In this document: piece by piece, positions 51,250 to 59,183 of the stretch
How the letters are laid out: each line of letters begins with the position of its first letter
How positions within the stretch are numbered: position 1 is the first letter of the stretch
Source of the DNA: Tistrella mobilis
GTDB lineage: Bacteria > Pseudomonadota > Alphaproteobacteria > Tistrellales > Tistrellaceae
Assembly: GCF_041468085.1 (NCBI RefSeq)
Contig: NZ_CP121014.1
Coordinates: 186,001 to 250,000, forward strand
Direction of reading: 5' to 3'
Length of the DNA stretch: 64,000 nucleotides
Notes under the pieces: generated by a model
The model's database searches: none
Told to the model about the DNA's origin: nothing
The model's input: only the letters and a program-made list of their open reading frames with translations
Position numbers and translations under genes: made by a program

Positions 51250-51291
51250 TCTTTTGATGAAGTGAATGATTTCAAGGAATTGAGGGTCAGG
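51250..51291 (+). promoter_or_regulatory. Short leader of CRISPR array 4
   Basis: Only 50 bp separate cas2 from the first repeat. They include TGATTTCAAGGAATTGAGGG, a sequence also found in slightly different form before array 3. Transcription may come from the cas operon or from a promoter within cas2. Confidence 0.6.
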
Positions 51292-52838
51292 GGTTCCCCC
51301 GCACGGGCGGGGATAGACCCGGCGCCATCTCGCCCATATGGCCACTCAGACGGGTTCCCCCGCACGGGCGGGGATAGACCCCGAAGCCGGCATTGAAGAG
51401 TACCGGTGGCGCAGGTTCCCCCGCACGGGCGGGGATAGACCCGCGGACGCCGATCCGGCCCCGGCCAGCTATGTGGTTCCCCCGCACGGGCGGGGATAGA
51501 CCCGTGTTGGGGATCTGCTACGAGACCCGCAAGACGGTTCCCCCGCACGGGCGGGGATAGACCCGCCTTGAGGCTGCCAAGGGTGCGGCTCTCGATGGTT
51601 CCCCCGCACGGGCGGGGATAGACCGTCGCCCAGGCCTACACGACATCGCCGCTGTCCGGTTCCCCCGCACGGGCGGGGATAGACCCTGCGCCGCCTTGCG
51701 ATACTCGCCCTGGTCCAGGGTTCCCCCGCACGGGCGGGGATAGACCCGGACGCTCAAGCACGACCTGCCATACCGGCAGGGTTCCCCCGCACGGGCGGGG
51801 ATAGACCCGTCCGGGGGGTCAGTCCTCGCGGTCGCTCCAGGGTTCCCCCGCACGGGCGGGGATAGACCCCGCAATGCTTGAGGGTAAGATTACAGGTTCC
51901 CCCGCACGGGCGGGGATAGACCCTTCGACGAGCGCACAATCATCGCTGAAAACGTGGTTCCCCCGCACGGGCGGGGATAGACCCGTCGCAGATGCCATGG
52001 GGCGCAGAGAAGATCAGGTTCCCCCGCACGGGCGGGGATAGACCGCATTTGCAGCGCAAGAGGGCCTTCGGGGGCCGGGTTCCCCCGCACGGGCGGGGAT
52101 AGACCTAGTTCGCGGGTCCAGGACGTTGTCCGCACGCCGGTTCCCCCGCACGGGCGGGGATAGACCCCTCGCCTATGGCGCAGCCGTGCGTGCGGCGCCG
52201 GTTCCCCCGCGCGGGCGGGGATAGACCCGCCCCGCTGTCCGGGACGTCCGGCATGGCGATGGTTCCCCCGCGCGGGCGGGGATAGACCCCCGGCGCTGCT
52301 CGACCCGACCGGCTATACCGCGGTTCCCCCGCGCGGGCGGGGATAGACCCATCCGCAGCTCTTACATGGCCGGCCGGCTCCGGGTTCCCCCGCGCGGGCG
52401 GGGATAGACCCTCTGACGATGCGGCTGCGCGGGCCTATGTGGTGGTTCCCCCGCGCGGGCGGGGATAGACCATACCGTGCAGCTGGACCGTGCCCGTGTT
52501 GCCTGGTTCCCCCGCGCGGGCGGGGATAGACCCTTTTGATGTGGCGGTGGCCGGCCGCGGCTGGCGGTTCCCCCGCGCGGGCGGGGATAGACCCTGCGGC
52601 ATTGTGCGTACTCCGTCAGATGCCGTGGTTCCCCCGCGCGGGCGGGGATAGACCCATGGAGCCGCATACGATCGTCTCCCGCACAGTGGTTCCCCCGCGC
52701 GGGCGGGGATAGACCCTATGGGCTGAACTGACTGGCAAGAGCGAACCAGGTTCCCCCGCACGGGCGGGGATAGACCCCGGAGCCGCCTGCGGCGCCTCAA
52801 GCAGCTAGGGGTTCCCCCGCACGGGCGGGGATAGACCC
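51292..52838 (+). CRISPR. CRISPR array 4, type I-E, 26 repeats in three variant blocks
   Basis: Twenty-six 29-bp repeats with mostly 32-bp spacers (61-bp period). Repeats 1-15 (51292-52139) have CACGGG at the centre, repeats 16-24 (52200-52688) have CGCGGG, and repeats 25-26 (52749, 52810) return to CACGGG. The spacer after repeat 10 (51870-51894) is only 25 bp. A last spacer-like 32-bp stretch follows repeat 26, after which the array stops near an IS5-type element. Leader side is the cas2 side. Confidence 0.98.
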
Positions 52839-52944
52839 TGGGACTGGTACGCCCCGTCGGCTGCGACCCAGGCGGTAAACTCATAAATTCGCTTGGCGTT
52901 TTTTGGCAGCTGTGATTCAAGGCTTCCGAATGAGGGAGCTTTGA

Positions 52945-53373
52945 ATGACGCGCCGCCGCTATGAACTCACCGACCACGAATGGTCGATCATCTCGCCGCT
53001 ACTGCCAAACAAGCCGCGCGGTGTTCCTCGGGTTGATGATCGTCGCGTTCTGAACGGCATTCTCTGGCGCTTCAGAACGGGTTCCCCCTGGGCGGAAGTT
53101 CCAGAACGCTATGGCCCATCGACCACCTGCTACAATCGCTTCGTCCGCTGGCGGAAGGCCGGTGTCTGGGATCGATTTCTCGAAGCGGTTTCCAAGGCTT
53201 ACGACGGCGATATCGTCATGATCGACTCGACCTGTGTTCGCGTTCACCAGCACGCGGCCACGGGAAAAAGGGGGATGGAGACGATGGCGGCATGGGACGT
53301 TCCCGTGGCGGGCTCACCAGCAAGATCCACGCGCTCGTCGATGCCGAAGGCCGTCCTGTCACCCTCCACCTGA
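52945..53373 (+). CDS. IS5-family transposase, N-terminal frame
   Basis: The 5' frame of the transposase: RRYELTDHEWSIISPLLPNK at the N-terminus and the first catalytic Asp in VMIDSTCVRVHQHAA. At 53263-53274 the run GGAAAAAGGGGG allows a -1 shift, giving KKGDGDDGGMGRSRGGLTSK, the usual reading in this group. The part after about 53268 in this frame is not used in the full protein. Confidence 0.85.
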   Translation: MTRRRYELTDHEWSIISPLLPNKPRGVPRVDDRRVLNGILWRFRTGSPWAEVPERYGPSTTCYNRFVRWRKAGVWDRFLEAVSKAYDGDIVMIDSTCVRVHQHAATGKRGMETMAAWDVPVAGSPARSTRSSMPKAVLSPST

Positions 53374-53708
53374 CCGCCGGTCAGGTGGCCGACTGCACCG
53401 AGGCCGAAGTGCTGATCGACAACCTTCGCGAAGGCGATATCCTGCTGGCCGACAAGGGCTACGACAGCAACGCCATTCGCGCCAAGGCTGCCGAGCGGAA
53501 GGCCTGGGCCAACATTCCGCCGAAGACCAACCGCAAGGGTAGCTTCGCTTTCTCCCGCTGGGTCTATCGGCAGCGGAACCTCGTCGAACGGTTCTTCAAC
53601 CGGATCAAGCAGTTCCGCGGTATCGCCACTCGCTACGACAAGCGACCGGAGAACTATCTCGCCGCCGTCAAGCTCGTGGCCGCGAGGATCTGGTGCCTGA
53701 GCTTATGA
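53292..53708 (+). CDS. IS5-family transposase, C-terminal frame
   Basis: The second frame, joined to the first by -1 frameshifting. It carries GRSRGGLTSKIHALVD, the second Asp in LLADKGYDSNAIRA and the Glu in RNLVERFFNRIKQFRG, completing DDE. Both frames are intact, so the element can be active. Confidence 0.85.
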   Translation: MGRSRGGLTSKIHALVDAEGRPVTLHLTAGQVADCTEAEVLIDNLREGDILLADKGYDSNAIRAKAAERKAWANIPPKTNRKGSFAFSRWVYRQRNLVERFFNRIKQFRGIATRYDKRPENYLAAVKLVAARIWCLSL

Positions 53709-53961
53709 GTCTACGCCCTAGTTTTTTGCCAGAATGCATATTCATACTTAGTATTTTGTGACATTTTTAAACCGATGTCGCGTTCGGATTTTCCAAGATT
53801 CGCTAAGCCATACTTTGTGTTTTGAGGAATATATGAACCGCGGGGAGTGCTGGAAGAGACTGCCGTTGAAAGGCGAGACTCTGCCCTCGCCCCGGGCTTA
53901 AGCCGGGGAGGGTGATACTTTGGGGGGCGGCCGCCTTTGCGGCCATTTTCACGAGCGCTGG

Positions 53962-54375
53962 CTACCTTCGCGGGGCTCTACGTACGCGGCCTCCGGCCGC
54001 GCCGAGCTGAGCGGCCATCCAGCGCTTGGATCCGAGCTGACCAGCCATGAGGCCGGACACATAGAGGTCTGCATCGAGCCGCGGCCAGTGAAGGCCCAGA
54101 CCCGAAGGGGTGATTTCGATGACGGCGAGGTCTTCCGGCGCGGCGCCGGCCAGGCCCTCAGCCAGGCGCGGCGGAAAGCTGATCTGCACCTCAGTGTTGA
54201 GCTTGACCACCACACGCCCCGTGCGCCGATCGTAGCGGGCGGCCACGGCATAGCCCGCCTGACGATGCTCCTGGGTGCGGATCTCGGCTTGGGGGAATGC
54301 TTCCTCCGAAAGGGTCATGTCAGGCAATGTCCATCGAAGTTTCACGTTTGCCACGGCTTGAGCGAATTTCTGCAT
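53962..54375 (-). CDS. DUF2442-like protein, altered C-terminus
   Basis: A 137-residue protein similar to DUF2442 proteins (VKLNTEVQISFPPRLAEGL, LAVIEITPSGLGLHWPRLD, YVSGLMAGQLGSKRWMA). DUF2442 genes usually pair with DUF4160 as a probable toxin-antitoxin set; no partner is seen here. The last ~20 residues (GGRVRRAPRR) look like the family's end cut short. ATG 54375 is used; an ATG 19 codons later is possible. The 247 bp to its left (53715-53961) contain a GC-rich hairpin near 53890 and no gene. Confidence 0.7.
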   Translation of the reverse strand: MQKFAQAVANVKLRWTLPDMTLSEEAFPQAEIRTQEHRQAGYAVAARYDRRTGRVVVKLNTEVQISFPPRLAEGLAGAAPEDLAVIEITPSGLGLHWPRLDADLYVSGLMAGQLGSKRWMAAQLGAAGGRVRRAPRR

Positions 54376-54485
54376 CTCCGAATATCACATCACATATATG
54401 TTGAGTTTATGCAGAAGTTTCAGACCTTTACGAACTTGACGAATTTATCGAAGTTATCCATATAAGATCCAACGGAGGTTGGATC

Positions 54486-55199
54486 ATGGCAGCTCCTAAA
54501 TCAAAAACGGGTACGCGCAATGGCGCGGGCCGACGGCTGGCCGGAGAATCGCCAAAGGGAACTGCCGGCTTCAAGCTGCAGTTTCCTGCCGCGGCATCCA
54601 AGCAGTTTACCAGTGCTCCCAAGCAGATGAAGGCACTCCTTCAAGTCTATGGGGACGCTATCGCGCGGAGCCGTCGGGCCGGCCGGCCCGTGAGTTTTCG
54701 TGTCGATGTCGACCCCGAAGGTAAGACCGTTGTGACCCCGGTCGAAGACACGACCACTGGGTCGGAAGTCGCGAGGGAAAGTGCCGCAGCACCGGCCGGG
54801 GATCTCGAAGCGGCCCTGGCTGCGGCGCGGGAACGTGGGCGACTGCGTGCGGCTGAAATCCTGAGGGGCGAGGATATGTTGAACGCGGATGCATTCGCCA
54901 AAATACTCGGAACAACCCGGGTGACGGTGAATACAAAACGCCAGAATGGCCAGATCCTCGGCCTTGACGGTACCAAGCGCGGCTTTCGATTTCCTGTCTG
55001 GCAGCTGGATGCGGAGGGTAAGCCTTATGCTGAACTGGCCGCACTGCATGATCTGCTCGGCAGCCCTTGGGCGATCTACCGCTTCTTGATGCAGCCGCAT
55101 GGGGAACTTGACGGGTTGACCGGGCGTGAGGCCCTGGAGCGTGGGGAGGGGGATGCGGTGCTGGCGGCGGCCGAGAGTGTCGGGAGAGATTTCCGCTAA
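54486..55199 (+). CDS. RES-toxin antitoxin with MbcA/ParS-type C-terminus
   Basis: A 237-residue protein with a basic Gly/Lys-rich N-terminus, a middle segment with a probable HTH (MLNADAFAKILGTTRVTVNTKR, residues ~139-160) and a C-terminal toxin-binding domain (WQLDAEGKPYAELAALHDLL, SPWAIYRFLMQPH, LTGREALERGEGDAVLAAA) of the Xre/MbcA/ParS type. It is followed directly by the RES gene, as in known pairs. It is longer than usual antitoxins of this class by about 90 N-terminal residues. Confidence 0.82.
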   Translation: MAAPKSKTGTRNGAGRRLAGESPKGTAGFKLQFPAAASKQFTSAPKQMKALLQVYGDAIARSRRAGRPVSFRVDVDPEGKTVVTPVEDTTTGSEVARESAAAPAGDLEAALAAARERGRLRAAEILRGEDMLNADAFAKILGTTRVTVNTKRQNGQILGLDGTKRGFRFPVWQLDAEGKPYAELAALHDLLGSPWAIYRFLMQPHGELDGLTGREALERGEGDAVLAAAESVGRDFR

Positions 55200-55817
55200 A
55201 TGGCGAAGACTCCCCCACCGAAAGGCTTTGCGGAGGCGCCCCTTCGTATCTATGAAGTGCCGTCTGGTCAGGTATCTGGTCGTATCTATCTGGGGCGCTA
55301 TCCCGAACCACTCGGTTACGGCAAGACACCGAACCGCTTCAGTGACCCACGGCGGCGGCGTAAACCCGCCAACCGGTTTGGTGTGCTGTATCTCGGCGAG
55401 ACCGTGAAGGTATGCTTCCTTGAAGCGGTCCTCCGAGATCAACGCGACGGCACGATCGGCGATCAGCCGAGCGGAATGTCTGAATTATATGACCGCCATT
55501 ATGCGGAAATCGAAATTGCGAACCCACTCGCAATGGTCGACCTGCGTGATGACGGCGCCATTGTCATGGGTGTGCCGACTGATGTTGCAAAGGCGTCAAC
55601 TCAGACGCTCGCCCGGGCTTGGTCCCTGGCGTTCTACGACCATAAGGACGAACCAGACGGGATTACTTATCCCTCGCGGCTTAACGGCCATACCAGCCTG
55701 GCTGTGTTTGACCGTGCCATAAGGAAGCTCCGGGTCAGGCAGAAGATGCAGCTGATCGGTGCGCCGGGGCTGGCGAGTGTGCTGGATGATTTGAAAGTCG
55801 CTCTCGTTGATTCCTGA
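55200..55817 (+). CDS. RES-domain toxin (NAD+-targeting)
   Basis: A 205-residue RES-family protein. PNRFSDPRRRR, FGVLYLGETVKVCFLEAVLR and the later STQTLARAWSLAFYDHKDEPDGITYPSR cover the conserved Arg, Glu and Ser positions of the fold. RES toxins degrade or phosphorolyse NAD+. Its ATG follows the antitoxin stop without a gap (TAAATG). The 3' end touches the second recombinase copy. Confidence 0.87.
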   Translation: MAKTPPPKGFAEAPLRIYEVPSGQVSGRIYLGRYPEPLGYGKTPNRFSDPRRRRKPANRFGVLYLGETVKVCFLEAVLRDQRDGTIGDQPSGMSELYDRHYAEIEIANPLAMVDLRDDGAIVMGVPTDVAKASTQTLARAWSLAFYDHKDEPDGITYPSRLNGHTSLAVFDRAIRKLRVRQKMQLIGAPGLASVLDDLKVALVDS

Positions 55818-56851
55818 CAGCCGAGCCGCGATCGCACGCCCCACTGGCGGCCGGGGTCGGGCCCCTCATCAGCGTTTCTGTTCGGTCGATCTTCTCCCGC
55901 CCCTCCACCCCACCCGGCCTGCCCGCCACTCCCCCCCTCATCGCCGCCGCCGGCGATCCGGCCCGGCTGCGCTTCCTCGAATTCTTCGTCGCCCGGATCC
56001 GCAACCCGCACACCCGGCGTGCCTATGGCCGGGCGGCCGAAGACTTCCTCACCTGGTGCAGCGGCATCGGGCTGACCGCGATCGGTCAGGTTCAGCCGCT
56101 GCATGTCGCGGCCTGGGGCGAGCTTCAGGGCCGGCACTTCGCCGCGCCGACCGTCAAGCAGCGCCTGGCCGGGCTGAAGCATCTGTTCGACTGGCTGGTG
56201 ACCGGCCAGATTCTGCCCGCCAACCCGGCCGCGGCGGTGCGCGGCCCGGTGCATCGGGTCAAACGGGGCAAGACCCCGGTTCTGGAGGCGGCCGAGGCGC
56301 GGCGGATTCTGGAGGCGATCGACGTCTCAACCCCGATCGGGCTGCGCGACCGCGCCCTGATCGGGCTGATGGTCTACAGCTTCGCCCGGATCGGTGCGGC
56401 CCTGGCCATACGGGTGGAGGACGTCTATGTCCAGAACCGGCGCCTCTGGGTGCGGCTGCACGAGAAGGGGGGCAAGCGTCACGACATGCCCTGTCACCAC
56501 AATCTCGATGCCTGGCTGCACGACTATATGGAGGGTTGTGCGCTGGCGGGTGACCGGCGGAGTGCCCTGTTCCGGACCATCGCCCGTGGCACCGGCCGGC
56601 TGAGCGACCGGGCGATGCAGCAGGCCGATGCCTATGCGATGATCCGGCGCCGGGCCGCTGCGGCCGGGATCGAGACGCCGATCGGCAATCACAGCTTCCG
56701 GGCCACGGGGATCACCGCCTATCTCAAGAACGGCGGCACGCTGGAAAAGGCGGCGACCATGGCCAACCATGCCTCCACCCGCACCACCCAGCTTTATGAC
56801 CGGCGGCTGGATGAGGTGACGCTGGATGAGGTGGAGCGGGTCATGCTCTGA
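55811..56851 (+). pseudogene. Tyrosine recombinase copy 2, no canonical start
   Basis: Open from just after a TGA at 55808, this frame gives the same integrase as at 24.9 kb. Catalytic residues are all present ([38 protein letters not shown]). There is no ATG or GTG in frame until 56198, which would remove the DNA-binding domain. Similarity to copy 1 begins at CACCCGGCCTGCCCG near 55911 and ends just before the stop, so only the coding block was copied. Copy 2 lacks five residues of an Ala/Gly stretch. Likely a 5'-truncated duplicate, possibly read from a non-standard start. Confidence 0.6.
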
Positions 56852-57440
56852 CCGCTGCTGCCCGGGCCTCGGACAGCAGGCTTTCGGCCGCGATCAGGCA
56901 ACACCAGGCGTCGGCGAGCGGGTCGTGGGGGCGATCCTCGACCGGCAGTTTCAGGCCGGCCTTTTGCAGGTAGGACCGGGCCGCACGCGGATCCTCCCCC
57001 GCTGCCAGCAGCAGCGTTGCCAGATCGTGAAGCGGGAAGGGGGCCTGAAATTCGCGGGTTGCCAGATCGCGCTCGACACAGCGGCGGAACAGCCCGGCTT
57101 CGACCGGTGCGGCGCAATGGGCGATGCAGACCAGATCCTCGTCGCCGGCCGCCCCGACCTCTGCCCGATAAAACAACCAAAAGTCGTCGAGCAGCGCATC
57201 CAGCCCGTCATGGGTGCAGGGAATATCGGTCATCACCGGGATGACCTCGCGGTCTACCCAGGGATCGACCGGCCCGATCAACGGGCACCGGCCCAGAAAG
57301 ACGGCGGGCGTAGCGCCGCCGCCACGCGCCACCGCCGCGATGGCAAAAGGCGCGCCATAAAGCCCGTTGGTTTCCGCATCTACAGCGAAGATGCGACGCT
57401 GCGCAGCTCGCGCATCAGGCGTAAACATGTGGCATCTCAT
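56841..57440 (-). CDS. DEDD-like 3'-5' exonuclease
   Basis: A 199-residue protein with exonuclease motifs: FAVDAETNGLYG (D-x-E, Exo I), the mid-protein DLVCIAHCAAPVEAGLF and HDPLADAWCC (His and Asp of Exo III). This fits RNase T/DnaQ-like enzymes that trim nucleic acid ends. Start may be 57440 or the ATG at 57428. It is divergent from the Cas10-like gene with only 52 bp between starts, so it may be co-regulated and act on the RNA or DNA of that module. Its 3' end overlaps the recombinase by 11 bp. Confidence 0.7.
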   Translation of the reverse strand: MRCHMFTPDARAAQRRIFAVDAETNGLYGAPFAIAAVARGGGATPAVFLGRCPLIGPVDPWVDREVIPVMTDIPCTHDGLDALLDDFWLFYRAEVGAAGDEDLVCIAHCAAPVEAGLFRRCVERDLATREFQAPFPLHDLATLLLAAGEDPRAARSYLQKAGLKLPVEDRPHDPLADAWCCLIAAESLLSEARAAAVRA

Positions 57441-57492
57441 TCATATGCGCGGCATGATGTGACGATAATGCAATCATACGTGGACCACCGCC

Positions 57493-59178
57493 ATGGCGAC
57501 ATCCCCGGAGGGCCCCGGGCCCGGCCAAGCCTACTACATCCGGATGGAGTGCGTGAATTTCAGCGCGGTCCTTTCGGATACCGAGGATCTGAGCACCATC
57601 CGCGGCAGCGGCCTCGCCATGCTTCATGCCATCGAATACGCGGCCAAGGCCCTGAAGGAGCTGACCCGGGGCGCGGTCGAGCAGGTGACGACCGGTGCAT
57701 CGGTGGGGGTGTTCCGGGTGAGCGCGGCGGATGAGGCCGATGCCTGGACGGTCGCCCGCAATCTGCGGGCGCGGCTGACGGCCCATGCCCCCGCGGCATC
57801 CAACGATGAGGAGAGTGAGCCAGCCAGGCCGCTTCCGGGCGCCATCGATGAAGACGAGCTTCTCCGGGTCCTGGACCATCTGAGCATCCTGACGGCCGCC
57901 TGTGCCGACACGGCGGACTTCCGGGCCGATATGGAAACCCTGCTGGCGCTGATCCGTTGGCAGCAGCAGCAGGCCCCCTCGCTGGTCCTGCCTGCGGCGG
58001 GGACCAGCTGGGACAAGACAAAGCTGATCTGCCCGAACGATCATACCCGGCTTGCGGATACCTGGATCTTCCGGCGCAAGGACGAGGGCTCCGGCCCATA
58101 TCCGGCGAGCCGGAGCGTGCGCGACCGCCATGCCTATGGCCGTCATTATAAGCAGACGCTTTATGATCGGGTGATCCACGGCACATCCTATCTGAAGGAC
58201 GGCGGCTCTCGCTTCGGGCGGCCCAAATATGCCGACGAACTCGCCGATCTGGCCCGCCGGCCCGACGAGGCCCTCGATGGCAAAATGGCCGTGCTCTATG
58301 CCGACGGCAACCGGTTCAGCAAACAGATCCGCGACCTTGTGAAGGCAAGCGATACCCCGATCGAGACCCAGAAGGCGATCGACAAGGCGCTTCAGGGCTG
58401 GCGCCGTGACCTGTTGAAGAAGGTGGTCAAGCTGATCAGGCAGGATGACCCGACCTATCCCCTCAGGCGGATCGAAACCCTGCTCTGGGGCGGGGATGAG
58501 CTGATCTGGGTGCTGCCGGCCTGGCGGGGGTGGGAGGTGGCTGCGCTCTTTGCCGAGCATATCCGCAACAGGGCGGTGGAGGGGAAGGGCAGGTCGATGG
58601 ACGTGCCGGAGAAGGATGGCTGGTCGATGGACATGTCCCATGGTCTGGGCATGGTGTTCTGCCACTATGATGCGCCGATCAACGGCATCCGCAAGCTGGC
58701 GAAAAAGCTGGCCGACGATGTCGCGAAGGCAGAACGGACAAGCACCCGTCTGGCGGTCATGGTGCTCGAATCCTTCGATGCCGTCGGCCAGGACCTGGAG
58801 GCGCATCTGACCCGGACCTATGGAACGGCGGGCATCACGCCGACCGCCATGTGCCTGACGGCCCCGCAGGGGGCAAGCTGGAACGACGTGCCGTGCGCCG
58901 TGGCGGCGATGAAGAAACATCTGCCCCGTCGCCGGCTGCATGCCCTGGCCGATGCCCTGCTTCATCACGGGCCGGTGACGCCGGAGACCGACCGGGCCTG
59001 GGGTCGGTTCTGGCGCGATCTGGATGCACCGGCCGAGGCGGCGATCCGCGAGGCTGCGGAGACGCTGGGGAGGTGCTGGGGGTTCGATGCGCAGGGAAAA
59101 GACGCCCGGCTCTGGCTGCATCTCGACATGCTCTGGGACTATCTGGCCCCGGACGTACAGGACATGGCGGAGGTCTGA
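57493..59178 (+). CDS. Cas10-like type III effector subunit with GGDE palm
   Basis: A 561-residue protein resembling Cas10/Cmr2. Two palm-like regions are seen: an N-terminal one (SAVLSDTEDLSTIRGSGLAML, then TTGASVGVFRVSA) and a C-terminal one with MAVLYADGNRFSKQ (Asp271), LLWGGDELIWVLP (GGDE at 333-336) and SHGLGMVFCHYDAPINGIRKL. No HD nuclease motif is present. The GGDD of active cyclic-oligoadenylate synthases is GGDE here, so nucleotide synthesis may be altered, though acidic metal ligands remain. It starts a module with three RAMP genes. Confidence 0.8.
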   Translation: MATSPEGPGPGQAYYIRMECVNFSAVLSDTEDLSTIRGSGLAMLHAIEYAAKALKELTRGAVEQVTTGASVGVFRVSAADEADAWTVARNLRARLTAHAPAASNDEESEPARPLPGAIDEDELLRVLDHLSILTAACADTADFRADMETLLALIRWQQQQAPSLVLPAAGTSWDKTKLICPNDHTRLADTWIFRRKDEGSGPYPASRSVRDRHAYGRHYKQTLYDRVIHGTSYLKDGGSRFGRPKYADELADLARRPDEALDGKMAVLYADGNRFSKQIRDLVKASDTPIETQKAIDKALQGWRRDLLKKVVKLIRQDDPTYPLRRIETLLWGGDELIWVLPAWRGWEVAALFAEHIRNRAVEGKGRSMDVPEKDGWSMDMSHGLGMVFCHYDAPINGIRKLAKKLADDVAKAERTSTRLAVMVLESFDAVGQDLEAHLTRTYGTAGITPTAMCLTAPQGASWNDVPCAVAAMKKHLPRRRLHALADALLHHGPVTPETDRAWGRFWRDLDAPAEAAIREAAETLGRCWGFDAQGKDARLWLHLDMLWDYLAPDVQDMAEV

Positions 59179-59183
59179 GGGCC

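Larger units (their letters stand above)
52875..53714 (+). mobile_element. IS5-family insertion sequence (IS427-like group)
   Basis: About 840 bp with imperfect terminal inverted repeats GTAAACTCATAAATT (52875) and, on the other strand, GTAGACTCATAAGCT (53714), enclosing a transposase in two overlapping frames. A TA at each end could be the target duplication. It sits four bases after the 32-bp segment that follows repeat 26 of array 4, so it probably cut off or replaced the trailer of that array. Confidence 0.85.

Noticed and set aside
51159-52977. Minus-strand frames with VYPRPCGGT repeats in array 4
   Set aside because: Pure translation of the I-E repeat.
53880-53915. GC-rich hairpin as a rho-independent terminator
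   Set aside because: The stem (CCCCGGGCTTAAGCCGGGG) is clear but no T-run follows.
54501-55442. 313-residue minus-strand frame opposite the antitoxin
   Set aside because: Opposite strand carries a recognisable MbcA-like antitoxin coupled to RES; this frame has no family features.
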